From the NCBI GenBank assembly GCA_900113995.1, contig FORK01000012.1, forward strand, positions 1-64,000: 64,000 bases of DNA, given 5' to 3'. The notes beneath the pieces are model-generated. The model did not search any database, was not told where the DNA came from, and was given only the letters and a program-made list of their open reading frames with translations. Below, piece after piece: positions 8,550-17,761 of this stretch; positions within the stretch are counted from its first letter, which is position 1, and every line of letters starts with the position of its first letter. The translations under genes and the position numbers were made by a program. The DNA comes from Ruminococcaceae bacterium D5. Lineage in GTDB: Bacteria > Bacillota > Clostridia > Oscillospirales > Ruminococcaceae.

Positions 8550-9245
8550 TTAATCCTTTGTCTCGAATTTATACCCGACACCCCAGACGGTTTTGAGGCA
8601 CCATTGATCCGAGACTCCTTCGAGCTTCTCGCGCAGGCGCTTGATATGCACGTCAACGGTGCGGGAATCACCGTAATATTCAAAGCCCCAGACCTCGTCG
8701 AGAAGCTGATCGCGGGTATAAACGCGGTTGGGGTTGGAGGCGAGGTGGAACAAAAGCTCCAGCTCCTTGGGCGGGGTATCGACAACCTTGCCGTCCACCT
8801 TGAGCTCATAGCGCGTCATGTTGACCACCAGCTTGTCGTAGCTGACTTCACGTACGGCATTTTCAGCCTGGGTTCCCGAAGAAACCCGGCGCAGCACCGC
8901 CTTGATCCGCGCGACGATCTCCTTTGCGTCGAAGGGCTTGACGACATAATCGTCGGCGCCAAGCTCCAGCCCAAGAACCTTGTCAAAGGTTTCTCCCTTG
9001 GCTGTAATCATAATGATCGGCACATTGGATTTTTTGCGGATTTCCCGGCAGACCTGCCATCCGTCAAGACCGGGCATCATAATATCCAGCAGGATCAGAG
9101 CGGGATTTTCCGAGTTGAATTTTGCGATGGCTTCATTGCCGTCATTTGCAATCACCACCGTATACTGTTCTTTTTCGAGGTAGAGGCGCAGCAGCTCGCA
9201 GATATTCTGATCGTCATCGGCAACCATAATTTTTTCCAGCGACAT
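8550..9245 (-). CDS. OmpR-family response regulator
   Basis: 231 residues. The receiver domain has the acidic pocket DDD (10-12), phospho-acceptor Asp54 in LLDIMMP and the conserved Lys in VVKPFD. The C-terminal winged helix contains PPKELELLFHLASNPNRVYTR and ends in VWGVGYKFE. It pairs with the histidine kinase that follows immediately. Start 9245 is chosen over a longer upstream frame because it begins the receiver fold and has AAGGAGG at correct spacing. It probably activates its own operon and the downstream htrA. Confidence 0.93.
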   Translation of the reverse strand: MSLEKIMVADDDQNICELLRLYLEKEQYTVVIANDGNEAIAKFNSENPALILLDIMMPGLDGWQVCREIRKKSNVPIIMITAKGETFDKVLGLELGADDYVVKPFDAKEIVARIKAVLRRVSSGTQAENAVREVSYDKLVVNMTRYELKVDGKVVDTPPKELELLFHLASNPNRVYTRDQLLDEVWGFEYYGDSRTVDVHIKRLREKLEGVSDQWCLKTVWGVGYKFETKD

Positions 9246-9922
9246 GGGGTTGTCCTCCTTTATTGATCTTAATCGCCGCAGGGCGGTGGCCCGGGCGTTG
9301 TGTGACAACATTATTATACAACATTCCTGACCGGAAACGTGAAATTTTTCAAAACTTTCTTTCCCAATGGCTGAAATCTTTTCTAAGGAATCAGCAGGGC
9401 CTCTTTTAGGCAAGGGCAGACGGCGACAAGGGGTACGGAAAGAGGACGGAAGGATTTGCTGCAAGATTTTCCTGCGGCGCAGGAATCATGTGCAAAACGA
9501 CGAAAAAAATTCACTTTCTTTGGAAAAGTGAATTTATTAAGAATACACATGTATTTAATATAAAAGCACATGAATTTATAAAAAATTAAAATTGCATCTA
9601 TACTTTTTTGAAATGCATGAATTTTAAAAAATCAGGGTAAAAAAAGGCCCTTTTTCTGGAAATATGAAGAAATCCAGTTTGTAACCTGCTTATTTATTAG
9701 CACTTTAGTGAGATAATTGACAAAAACTAAACAAATACAGAAAATGGAAAAAGTTTAAAGAACAGTGAATAATATAACTATGTTACTAATTTAATTATCC
9801 AAAAAAAAGAAATGTAAATGGAAAAAATACCGTAATAATCAGAAAAAATTTGTATTTCAAGAAAAATGTAGTAGAATAATATTCAATTTTATTGCATATT
9901 ATCATCGTTTCTTCCAAAAACC
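9246..9922. other. Gene-free, strongly AT-rich island
   Basis: No credible gene was found. From about 9480 to 9920 the base composition falls to mostly A and T, in sharp contrast with the GC-rich neighbours. It has scattered A/T tracts and short hairpins, for example TTCACTTT with AAAAGTGAA near 9510-9533. The right end carries the TAXI operon promoter. The left end holds the divergent response regulator promoter region, where an ATTATA at 9313-9318 may be its -10 on the minus strand. Confidence 0.6.
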
Positions 9923-9951
9923 TTGATAAATTGGAAAGGCTGTGCTATACT
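9923..9951 (+). promoter_or_regulatory. Sigma-A promoter of the TAXI-TRAP operon
   Basis: TTGATA (9923-9928), a 17-base spacer and TATACT (9946-9951), preceded by long A/T tracts that could act as an UP element. Transcription would start near 9958, about 85 bases before the receptor gene. Confidence 0.8.
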
Positions 9952-10041
9952 GAGTCTACCCACTACGGGGTGATCTTTTGCTGTGCGCCAACAACAGCGA
10001 GGGATTACAAACATTACGCAAGTTGAATGGGAGGAAATTTC

Positions 10042-11067
10042 ATGAAAAAGTATTTGGCAATTACGATGGCACTGGTACTTGTACTGGCGCTCGCGGCCTG
10101 CGGCGGTTCGTCCTCGACGGCTCCCGCTCCCGCTTCTTCCGCTGCCCCTGCTTCTTCCGAAGCTCCCGCTTCCTCTGCTGCCCCCGCCCAGAAACTGAAG
10201 GTTACTCTGGCGACCGGCGGCACCTCCGGTACCTATTATGCGGTCGGCGGCGCCATGCAGTCTGTGCTCAACAGCAAGCTGACCATGTCGGATCTGACCG
10301 TTGAGTCGACCGGCGCTTCCAAGGCCAACGTCAACCTGATCACCGACGGCGAGGCCGAGATGGCGATTCTGCAGTCCGACGTGGTTTCTTACGCCCACAC
10401 CGGCACCAACACCTTTGCCGAGACCGGCGTTGAGGACAGCGCTCTGTGGGTCGCGGGCCTCTACAATGAGACCGTGCAGATCATTGCGACCAAGGACATC
10501 ACCGATGTTTCTCAGCTCAAGGGCAAGACCGTCTGCATGGGCGACGTCGGTTCCGGCACCCGCGTCAACGCGGAGCAGGTTCTGGCCGCTTACGGCATGA
10601 CCGCTGACGACGTCAATGCGGTTTCCGGCTCCTTCCAGGACGGCGTGGACGGCATCAAGGACGGCAAGGTTGACGCTGCCTTTACCGTGGCCGGCGCTCC
10701 TACCACCGCGATCACCGACCTTGCCACCACCAATGAATTCAACATGCTTTCTCTGACCGATGAGGCCCTGTCCTATATCGGCGAGAACTTCCCCTTCCTG
10801 GTTCAGGATAACCTGCCTGCCGGCACCTATAACGGCATCGACCAGGAAACCAAGTGCGTGGCCGTTCAGGCTGCTCTGGTCGCCTCCAAGGACGTTTCCG
10901 AGGACGTGGTGTACGAGCTGCTCAAGACCATGTTTGACAGCAAAGCGGACCTCGAACAGGCTCATGCCAAGTTCCAGTTCCTCGACCCTGAGTACGCGGT
11001 TTCCGGTGCTTCCGTTCCCCTGCATCCCGGTGCTGAGAAGTTCTACAAGGAAATCGGCGTGCTGTAA
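10042..11067 (+). CDS. TAXI-family TRAP transporter receptor lipoprotein
   Basis: A 341-residue extracytoplasmic binding protein for a tripartite transporter. The signal peptide ends in LALAAC (Cys20, lipoprotein), then a low-complexity Ser/Ala/Pro linker (about 23-52) that resembles a surface tether. The mature domain has TAXI hallmarks: LATGGTSGTYYAVGG near its start and later GKTVCMGDVGSGTRVNA. ATG 10042 has GGGAGGA seven bases upstream. It is followed by a DUF1850 gene and a fused TRAP permease, the standard TAXI cassette. Substrate unknown; TAXI systems commonly take organic acids such as glutamate. Confidence 0.95.
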   Translation: MKKYLAITMALVLVLALAACGGSSSTAPAPASSAAPASSEAPASSAAPAQKLKVTLATGGTSGTYYAVGGAMQSVLNSKLTMSDLTVESTGASKANVNLITDGEAEMAILQSDVVSYAHTGTNTFAETGVEDSALWVAGLYNETVQIIATKDITDVSQLKGKTVCMGDVGSGTRVNAEQVLAAYGMTADDVNAVSGSFQDGVDGIKDGKVDAAFTVAGAPTTAITDLATTNEFNMLSLTDEALSYIGENFPFLVQDNLPAGTYNGIDQETKCVAVQAALVASKDVSEDVVYELLKTMFDSKADLEQAHAKFQFLDPEYAVSGASVPLHPGAEKFYKEIGVL

Positions 11068-11073
11068 TTTACA

Positions 11074-11559
11074 GTGTCTGCGTCTGTAAAGTACGTAAAA
11101 GCGGCCGCCACGATAATGGTCATAATTATCGCGGCGGCCCTTCTTTTCAGCCCTCATTCTTTTTTAACCCTGCGGAACCGGGACACCGGAGAGTTGTATG
11201 GGCGTTACCCCATGAAGGAAGGCGAGCGCTTTTCCGTCGAATTCAAGCATTCCATCAATCTTAGCCCCGTCATTGACGTGTATCAGATCGAGGACGGGAA
11301 TATTTATGTGGAGGAGACGATTTACTACCACTTTGGCGCGGGAGTCCAGACCGAGCTCAACGAGGGAGAGACGCTGAGCTACGGGGAGGACGGATCGATG
11401 ATCGTAGGAAATATTCACCAGCTTCGGAACAATGTGGGTTATATCGTTGGTACGGTATATGACCATCTGCTGACGGTGAACGGTCGGGAAATCAGCCTGC
11501 GCGACTTGTGCGGAAAAAACGCAGCGGTTCGTTTTAATTATGAATGGCAGCTGTTTTGA
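11074..11559 (+). CDS. DUF1850 protein of the TAXI operon
   Basis: A 161-residue protein with one N-terminal membrane helix (about 8-28) and an exported domain. The sequence GELYGRYPMKEGERFSVEFK followed by HSINLSPVIDVYQI matches the DUF1850 pattern of a conserved HS motif with nearby acidic residues. These genes occur between TAXI receptors and permeases and are presumed accessory factors. It starts at GTG 11074, six bases after the receptor stop, without a strong ribosome binding site, so translational coupling is likely. Confidence 0.85.
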   Translation: MSASVKYVKAAATIMVIIIAAALLFSPHSFLTLRNRDTGELYGRYPMKEGERFSVEFKHSINLSPVIDVYQIEDGNIYVEETIYYHFGAGVQTELNEGETLSYGEDGSMIVGNIHQLRNNVGYIVGTVYDHLLTVNGREISLRDLCGKNAAVRFNYEWQLF

Positions 11560-11587
11560 GGAACAAAAATCGAAGGAGGAATCTGCT

Positions 11588-13711
11588 TTGTCCGACAATG
11601 AGAAGACAAAGGTCAACACATCACCGGCAGTGGACGTAGAGGTCGGGACAGCCGAAGATGTGGATGCGATCATGAAAAAATATGATCGTGAATCCAATGT
11701 CCGCATCTGGGAGGGAACTCCCAAGTTTGCAATTCGTATCCTTCTGGCTGTGTTCGCCCTGTTCATGGTATGGATGAACATGTTTGCCACATGGGATGAG
11801 CGCTTCCGCCGCCCCCTTTTCGTGGGAATGGTCATTATTCTGGTCTTCCTTCTCTATCCTATCAAAAAGGGAAGCACCCGGAAAAATTCCGTCCCGTGGT
11901 ATGACATTGTATTGGCAGCTGTGGGCGCAGGCAGCTTTTTCTACTACTGCCTGAACCTTGAAAAAATTGTCGATCTGGGCACCCGCATCAAACAGATCCA
12001 TATTGTGATGGGCATTGTCGGCATTCTGGTGCTGGCCGAATGCTGTCGGCGTGTGGTCGGCATTCCGATTCTGGTCGTGGCATCCTGCTTTGTCCTCTAT
12101 GCATTTCTTGGAGCGGGCAAATCGCTGCGTGCGGTGATTTATAACCTGTTCTATACCACGACCGGTGTCATCGGTACTCCGATCGGCGTCTGTTCGACCT
12201 ACATTGTGCTGTTTGTCATCTTCGGTGCCTTCCTTGAGGCAACCGGCATCGCCAACTTCTTTATCGATTGTGCCAATGCGCTGGCCGGCGCGGCAACCGG
12301 CGGTCCTGCCAAGGTGGCGGTCATCTCTTCCGCTCTCTGCGGCATGGTTTCGGGTTCTTCGGTCGGCAATACCGTAACCACCGGTTCGGTTACCATTCCA
12401 CTGATGAAAAAGACCGGCTACCCTGGGGAGTTTGCGGGCGCGGTGGAAGCCGCCTCCTCCACCGGCGGTCAGATCATGCCCCCCATCATGGGCGCCGCCG
12501 CCTTCCTGATGGCGGAGATGACCGGCAATCCCTACTCCTACATTCTGGTTCGGGCGATTCTGCCTGCCGCCCTTTACTTCACCGGTATCTTCCTGATGGT
12601 GCATTTTAAGGCAAAGAAGATGGGCCTGCGCGGACTGCCCAAGGAAGAACTCCCCAAGTCGCGGGATATCCTTCCCAAGATTTATCTGATCATTCCGCTG
12701 GTCGTTCTGGTGTATATGATCATCAACGGCAAGACGATGGCCACCGCCGCTGTTTATGCCACCTTTTACACCATCACTGTCTGTATGATCAACCGGGAAC
12801 CCTCTAAAGGAAAGAAGGCTGTCATGGCCCTTTCGATGCTCCCGCTGCTGGTGCTGACCTTTGCCGAGCAGAATTTTGCCGGCATAAAACCGCTTGGGCT
12901 GAAATTTTCCACCTTCATGATGTTGGTTTATGGGCTTTTTGTTCTGCTCAATGTGGCTGTCAGCCCTGAGAACCGCAGCAAGCTCGTCACCTTTGTGGAC
13001 GCGCTGGAGAATGGCGGACGCAACTGCCTGTCTGTTGCTACTGCCTGCGGCATCGCCGGAATCATCGCCGGCGTCGTTACCATGACCGGCCTCGGCCAGG
13101 TTCTGATCTCGCTGATTGTTGGTCTGGCACAGGGACGTCTGATTATTGCCCTGATTCTGACCATGCTCTGCTGCATCGTGCTCGGCATGGGCGTTCCCAC
13201 CACCGCCAACTACGTCATTATGGCGACTACCTGCGCGCCGATTCTGGTCAACGGCATGGGAATGAATGTCATCGCCGCCCACATGTTTGTGTTCTACTTT
13301 GGCATCGTGGCGGACATTACCCCGCCTGTGGCACTGGCCGCGTATGCGGGTTCCGCCATTGCCAAGGCCCCTCCGATGAAGACTGCTTTCAACGCCACAC
13401 GTCTGGCAATCGCAGCGTTTATCATTCCTTACATTTTTGCGTTCAATAATGCCATGCTCTTTATTGATACTCAGTGGTATGAGGTTGTACAGGTAATTGC
13501 TTCCTCCTTTATCGGGATGCTGCTGATTGCCTCGGGATTGATGGGCTACATGCTCCGGAATTTGCAATGGCCAGCAAGGCTGATTGGAATCGTGGGCGGC
13601 CTCTGCCTGATTTATCCCGGACTGATCACCGATCTCATCGGCATTGGCGTGCTGGTTGTACTGGTCATGCTTCAGATGATGGGCAAAAAGTCTTCGGCCA
13701 AGACGGCTTAA
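11588..13711 (+). CDS. TRAP transporter permease, 4TM-12TM fusion
   Basis: A 707-residue integral membrane protein that joins the small (DctQ-like) and large (DctM-like) permease subunits, as is usual for TAXI systems. Many hydrophobic helices are visible, and the large subunit has the conserved GSSVGNTVTTGSVTIPLMKK and MGVPTTANYVIMATT segments. It uses the ion gradient to import the substrate delivered by the receptor. The start is TTG 11588 with AAGGAGG at 11573-11579, eight bases away; a longer frame from 11540 lacks such a site and overlaps the previous gene. A terminator follows. Confidence 0.93.
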   Translation: MSDNEKTKVNTSPAVDVEVGTAEDVDAIMKKYDRESNVRIWEGTPKFAIRILLAVFALFMVWMNMFATWDERFRRPLFVGMVIILVFLLYPIKKGSTRKNSVPWYDIVLAAVGAGSFFYYCLNLEKIVDLGTRIKQIHIVMGIVGILVLAECCRRVVGIPILVVASCFVLYAFLGAGKSLRAVIYNLFYTTTGVIGTPIGVCSTYIVLFVIFGAFLEATGIANFFIDCANALAGAATGGPAKVAVISSALCGMVSGSSVGNTVTTGSVTIPLMKKTGYPGEFAGAVEAASSTGGQIMPPIMGAAAFLMAEMTGNPYSYILVRAILPAALYFTGIFLMVHFKAKKMGLRGLPKEELPKSRDILPKIYLIIPLVVLVYMIINGKTMATAAVYATFYTITVCMINREPSKGKKAVMALSMLPLLVLTFAEQNFAGIKPLGLKFSTFMMLVYGLFVLLNVAVSPENRSKLVTFVDALENGGRNCLSVATACGIAGIIAGVVTMTGLGQVLISLIVGLAQGRLIIALILTMLCCIVLGMGVPTTANYVIMATTCAPILVNGMGMNVIAAHMFVFYFGIVADITPPVALAAYAGSAIAKAPPMKTAFNATRLAIAAFIIPYIFAFNNAMLFIDTQWYEVVQVIASSFIGMLLIASGLMGYMLRNLQWPARLIGIVGGLCLIYPGLITDLIGIGVLVVLVMLQMMGKKSSAKTA

Positions 13712-13742
13712 GAGAATATCTGCCCGATTTCCCAAATGTGCT

Positions 13743-13777
13743 AAAAAGAGCTGTGGGCGTTGCCTGCAGCTCTTTTT
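13743..13777 (+). terminator. Terminator of the TAXI operon
   Basis: AAAAAGAGCTG pairs with CAGCTCTTTTT, ending in a U-run, 31 bases past the permease stop. Confidence 0.85.
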
Positions 13778-13917
13778 GTGGAATTCTGCCGTGTGCTGCT
13801 GCAAAATGAGTCAGCTTTCTTAACGGCTTTTTGACAGCGCGGCGGGGCATATTTAGTTGGCAACCGGACTGTAAGGTGATATTGTATAAGAGAGGAAATC
13901 GGAAAGGAGGATTGAGG

Positions 13918-14997
13918 ATGAAACGTTCTCTTTTAAGGCAACAAGCCTCTCGGCCGATTGTTTCGAATGTGATTCGCACTTTGCTTTTTCTGAGTGCTGC
14001 TACGGGAATTTGTATTCTCCTGCGTATGATCGACAACAGAGATACCTATGTACCGATGCTTTTCATCCTTTTTGTATTTTTGGTAGCAAGATATACCGAT
14101 GGTTTTTGGTATGGAGTCGGCGCATCTCTGGCCGGAGTTCTTCTGGTAAATTATCTGTTTACCTATCCTTATTTTAACTTTAATTTTACTCTGGCCGGTT
14201 ATCCGATCACTATCCTGTGCATGTTGGTGGTTTCCACCGCGACCAGTATGCTGACCACACAAAACAAGCGGCAGGAGCAGATCAGAATCGAGGCGGAAAA
14301 GGAAAAGACCCGCAGCAACCTTCTGAGGGCGGTATCGCATGATCTGCGTACCCCTCTGACCTCGATTCTGGGGGCTATTTCGGCTGTGATTGAGAACGAC
14401 AAAATTCTTGGCAGCGAAGAACGGCTCAACCTCTTACACGACGCGCAGGATGATGCACGATGGCTGATTAAAATGGTGGAAAATCTTTTGACCATCACCC
14501 GCATCGATGCGGACGAGAATGCACGGCTCTATAAAGAGCCTGAGGCGGTCGAAGAGCTGATCGCTTCGGCCGCTGCCAAGCACCGCAAACGCTTCGGAGA
14601 ACCTCCGCTGTCAGTCAGCATTCCGAGTGAGCTGCTGATGGTGCCGATGGATGCCGTTCTGATTGAACAGGTGATTACCAACCTGCTCGAAAATGCGGTT
14701 CTGCATGCCAAGGGCGCCAATCGGATTATGCTCTCGGTTCGCCGGGAAGACTCCAATGCTGTCTTTGAAGTAAGCGACAATGGGGCGGGAATTCCGGAGA
14801 AGCTGCTCCCGCATATCTTTGATGGATATTTTCGCCAGAATTATGAGGAGGAAGGCGACAGCAAACGAAATATGGGAATCGGTCTTTCGGTCTGCGAGAC
14901 CATTGTACGGGCGCACAACGGAACGATGAGCGCCTTCAACAAAGAGGGCGGCGGGGCGGTTTTTCGCTTTGTTCTGCCGCTTGGGGAGGAATATTAG
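13918..14997 (+). CDS. KdpD-like histidine kinase, short form
   Basis: 359 residues. The N-terminus has about four membrane helices in the DUF4118 pattern (ARYTDGFWYGVGASLAGVLL, then NYLFTYPYF). The kinase core carries the phospho-acceptor His141 in SHDLRTPLTSI and the ATPase motifs NLLENAVLHA and GIGLSVC. This matches only the C-terminal half of KdpD: the N-terminal KdpD/USP cytosolic domains are absent. ATG 13918 has AAGGAGG seven bases upstream. The next gene is its response regulator. No kdpABC potassium pump genes are present in the window, so its targets lie elsewhere or it has another role. Confidence 0.9.
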   Translation: MKRSLLRQQASRPIVSNVIRTLLFLSAATGICILLRMIDNRDTYVPMLFILFVFLVARYTDGFWYGVGASLAGVLLVNYLFTYPYFNFNFTLAGYPITILCMLVVSTATSMLTTQNKRQEQIRIEAEKEKTRSNLLRAVSHDLRTPLTSILGAISAVIENDKILGSEERLNLLHDAQDDARWLIKMVENLLTITRIDADENARLYKEPEAVEELIASAAAKHRKRFGEPPLSVSIPSELLMVPMDAVLIEQVITNLLENAVLHAKGANRIMLSVRREDSNAVFEVSDNGAGIPEKLLPHIFDGYFRQNYEEEGDSKRNMGIGLSVCETIVRAHNGTMSAFNKEGGGAVFRFVLPLGEEY

Positions 14998-15705
14998 TTG
15001 AATAACCGGTACAGTATTTTGATCGTTGAGGATGAGAAAAGCATCGTCAGCTTTATGAAGACGATCCTGACAGCCAATGATTACGATGTTTTGGTGGCCC
15101 GCGATGGGGAACAGGCATTGATGATGGTCAATTCCCACTGCCCGGATATGATTATCCTCGACCTCGGCCTCCCCGACATGGACGGACTGAAAATTATCAA
15201 AGCGGTGCGGGAGTGGTCGCAGGTGCCGATCATCGTTGTTTCGGCCCGCAGCCGCGAGCAGGATAAGGTAATGGCACTCGACCTGGGGGCGGATGATTAT
15301 GTGACCAAGCCGTTCGGAACCTCCGAGCTGCTCGCGAGGGTACGCACAGGAATCCGCCATATTATCGGGCGATCCGCCAACGCAGAGGCAATGCCGGATG
15401 GGGTGTTCCGGGCGGGCGACCTGAGCATCGATTATAAAAAACGTCACGTTTATGTTGACGGCGAAGACGCCCACCTTACTAAGGTGGAATATAAAATCGT
15501 TTCCCTCCTCTCGGAGTATGCCGGGCGGGTGCTGACCTATGACTTTCTGATCAAAAACATCTGGGGGCAGAATGCCAATTACAACAACCAGATCCTGCGG
15601 GTTAATATGGCCAATATCCGACGCAAGATTGAAAGGGACCCTGCCGATCCCAAATATATCTTTACCGAAATGGGGGTCGGCTATCGAATGGTGGATGCCG
15701 ACTGA
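14998..15705 (+). CDS. KdpE-like response regulator
   Basis: 235 residues, with a receiver domain (Asp55 in ILDLGLPDMDG, Lys in VTKPFG) and an OmpR-type winged helix ending EMGVGYRM. The TTG start at 14998 follows the kinase TAG with no spacer, and a GGGGAGGA lies inside the end of the kinase gene, so translation is coupled. The sequence pattern is that of KdpE, the partner of KdpD in potassium-responsive control. No kdp operon is adjacent. Confidence 0.92.
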   Translation: MNNRYSILIVEDEKSIVSFMKTILTANDYDVLVARDGEQALMMVNSHCPDMIILDLGLPDMDGLKIIKAVREWSQVPIIVVSARSREQDKVMALDLGADDYVTKPFGTSELLARVRTGIRHIIGRSANAEAMPDGVFRAGDLSIDYKKRHVYVDGEDAHLTKVEYKIVSLLSEYAGRVLTYDFLIKNIWGQNANYNNQILRVNMANIRRKIERDPADPKYIFTEMGVGYRMVDAD

Positions 15706-16250
15706 CAACGAATCAAAACCGCGCGTTCAGCGTGCAGTTTGAGTCGGTGTCAAAGGGGTTATCATGCCGGCTCGTATCACAAGAGGCATCAAGCTTTTCA
15801 CTGCATCCAGTGCCTTTTATCACGTAACGGGCAGCGCAGGTGTCAAATCCATCTGCGCCTGCCTATATCTTTGTTTTCTCTTCATGGTCGTCTGCTTGGT
15901 GAGCGGCGCGCTTGAGCAGAGGGAAGAACCACGCCTGCCGTCGATGTTCATGCTCGGCCAAAAGAAGCGAATGCTTACAGCAGCGCAGACATTGACCGGG
16001 GACACGGGCGATGCTGTGCTCGTTTAAAGAAGTGGACAGACCGATTTCTGCTAAAGGCCATGATATCTGCCCGCAAGAGACTGTAAACCATTTTTCATCT
16101 GCATCAGCAATGTGGCTATTAAAGCAGAGATTCTGCCTTGTTTCTCTTTTGCCCCTCTCTGATTGATTGTTGATTCGGGGTGCTCAATTTTTCCAGAAAA
16201 AATTTTCTGTTGCCAACAGGCGTAGAAAATGGTTATTCTATGCACAATCA
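15706..16250. other. Intergenic stretch without a convincing gene
   Basis: A frame at 15764-16027 (ATG after AAAGGGG, one hydrophobic segment) encodes an 87-residue sequence of no recognised family, with weak support. The rest shows no gene. The right part leads into dispersed repeat copy A. Confidence 0.4.
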
Positions 16251-16540
16251 AAACCACACGTTAGACGTGCAGTTTTTAGCCAGCCCTAAAAGTCCATCTT
16301 ACCGGCCGGCCTCTTTAAAAAGGCTCTGAACATTTTTTACACGCATCACTTGCGGGCGGCCCGCAGGCCGCTCGCTCCCTCTCGTTCCCCTCTCCCTGCC
16401 TGTCCGCTCTGCCTGCCCGGTGCCCGGCGCTCCCGGGCGGAGAGCGGTACCCCCTGGCCCTTCTGTTCCTTAATGATTTGCCATTTCGCTGCGCTTAATG
16501 CTTGAGCTCAAGCTTTTTCATTGCCGCCAGCAAAGCTGAT
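16251..16540 (-). repeat. Dispersed IS200-derived repeat, copy A
   Basis: Shares blocks with copy B at 22441-22658. These are an end hairpin (CACGT-TAG-ACGTG at 16257-16269), then GCCCTAAAAGTCCATCTTAC, then AGGCTCTGAAC, then CTTCTGTTCC with TTAATGATTTGCCATTTCGC, and finally AAGCTTTTTCATTGCCGCCAG with a hairpin at 16528-16538. A GC-rich insert at about 16350-16450 is absent from copy B. Orientation is opposite to copies C and D. No coding sequence. Confidence 0.7.
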
Positions 16541-16560
16541 ACTTGTCGTATGCACAAAGC

Positions 16561-16597
16561 AACCCGGGCGCATTCCCATCAGGAATGCGCCCGGGTT
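16561..16597 (-). terminator. Terminator of bcd-etfB-etfA
   Basis: A perfect 16-bp stem (AACCCGGGCGCATTCC) with a five-base loop, 31 bases past the etfA stop. The U-run is better on the plus strand, so it probably acts in both directions. Confidence 0.75.
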
Positions 16598-16627
16598 TGT
16601 TTGTTCTAACAGGAGGGGAAAACTGAT

Positions 16628-17740
16628 TTATTTCGCAGCTTTCGCAGCCTTGATGGCTTCGATCAGCAGGGGAGTGACCTTGAAGAGATCGCCGCAGATG
16701 CCATAGTCGGCAATCTCAAAAATGGGAGCACTCTCATTCTTGTTCACTGCGATGATGCACTCGGAATCCTGCATGCCGGCCTTGTGCTGGATCGCGCCGG
16801 AGATACCGAGAGCAACGTAGATCTTCGGATGGACGGTCTTGCCGGTCTGTCCAACCTGATGGTCGGCGGAGAGCCAGCCCGAGTCGATGGTGGCACGAGA
16901 GCCGCCGACGACGCCGCCGAGAACTTCAGCAAGCTCCTCGGCGAGCTTGATGCCGCCTTCAACATCCTTGGAGATGCCGCGGCCAACCGAAACAACCACA
17001 TCGGCGCCGATCAGATCGACCATCTTCTTGGCGGCCTTGACAACCTCAACGACCTGAGTATCCAGATCGGCTTCGGTGAGGGAGAAGTTCGGCTTGATGA
17101 TTTGGCAGGCGTCGGCCTTGGCCTGATCAAACGCGGCCTTCTTCATAACGCCGGGACGGACGGTCGCCATCGCGGGACGGAAACGGGGGCAGATGATGGT
17201 TGCCATCAGGTGACCGCCGAATGCCGGACGGGTCATCTTCAGGTTGCGGTCATCCTCCTTGATGCTGTCGATCATGGCAGGAGCCAGGGTCGAAGCGGAA
17301 CGCAGGAAGTCCTTGTACTTGGGAACGTCGATATCCAGATGGGTGCAGTCGGCGCACAGGCCGGTGTGCAGACGGGCGGCGCAGCGCGGACCGAGGTCAC
17401 GGCCGATGTTGGTCGCGCCGATCAGCATGGCTTCGGGCTTGTACTCCCGGATCACATCGCAGATCACCTTGGTGTAGCCGTCGGTGGTGTAGTTCTCAAG
17501 CAGAGGGCTGTCGCAGACATAAACGCCGTCGGCGCCGTAGCCGCCGAGTTCCTTGGCGATACCCTCGACATTGCTGCCGAGCAGCAGGCCATAGAGCTTG
17601 GAGCCGAGCTCGTCGGCCAGCTTGCGGCCCTCGGAGATCAGCTCGAAGGAGGTGGGCATCATTTTGCCCTGGCGCTGTTCGCAGAATACCCAAATGCCGC
17701 CGTTGAATTCCTCAATTGCAGCACTGTTGTAGTTAGACAT
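16628..17740 (-). CDS. etfA: Electron transfer flavoprotein, alpha subunit
   Basis: 370 residues. The N-terminal domain interacts with the beta subunit. The C-terminal FAD domain has VVSVGRGISKD, GGSRATIDSGW, HQVGQTGKTVHPKIYVALGI, SGAIQH and IIAVNKN, all signature segments of EtfA. With EtfB it transfers electrons to or from butyryl-CoA dehydrogenase, and in clostridia it can support flavin-based bifurcation. ATG 17740 was preferred to TTG 17749 because AAGGGAG at 17752-17758 is 11 bases from the ATG but only two from the TTG. Last gene of bcd-etfB-etfA. Confidence 0.95.
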   Translation of the reverse strand: MSNYNSAAIEEFNGGIWVFCEQRQGKMMPTSFELISEGRKLADELGSKLYGLLLGSNVEGIAKELGGYGADGVYVCDSPLLENYTTDGYTKVICDVIREYKPEAMLIGATNIGRDLGPRCAARLHTGLCADCTHLDIDVPKYKDFLRSASTLAPAMIDSIKEDDRNLKMTRPAFGGHLMATIICPRFRPAMATVRPGVMKKAAFDQAKADACQIIKPNFSLTEADLDTQVVEVVKAAKKMVDLIGADVVVSVGRGISKDVEGGIKLAEELAEVLGGVVGGSRATIDSGWLSADHQVGQTGKTVHPKIYVALGISGAIQHKAGMQDSECIIAVNKNESAPIFEIADYGICGDLFKVTPLLIEAIKAAKAAK

Positions 17741-17761
17741 ATTCTTCAAATCTCCCTTCTA

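Noticed and set aside
11621-13804. A 727-codon frame antisense to the TRAP permease
   Set aside because: Rich in His, Asn and Gln as expected from antisense of a membrane protein gene; no domain.
15764-16027. 87-residue gene with one hydrophobic segment
   Set aside because: Weak ribosome binding site, no family, overlapping frames on the other strand; kept only as a note.
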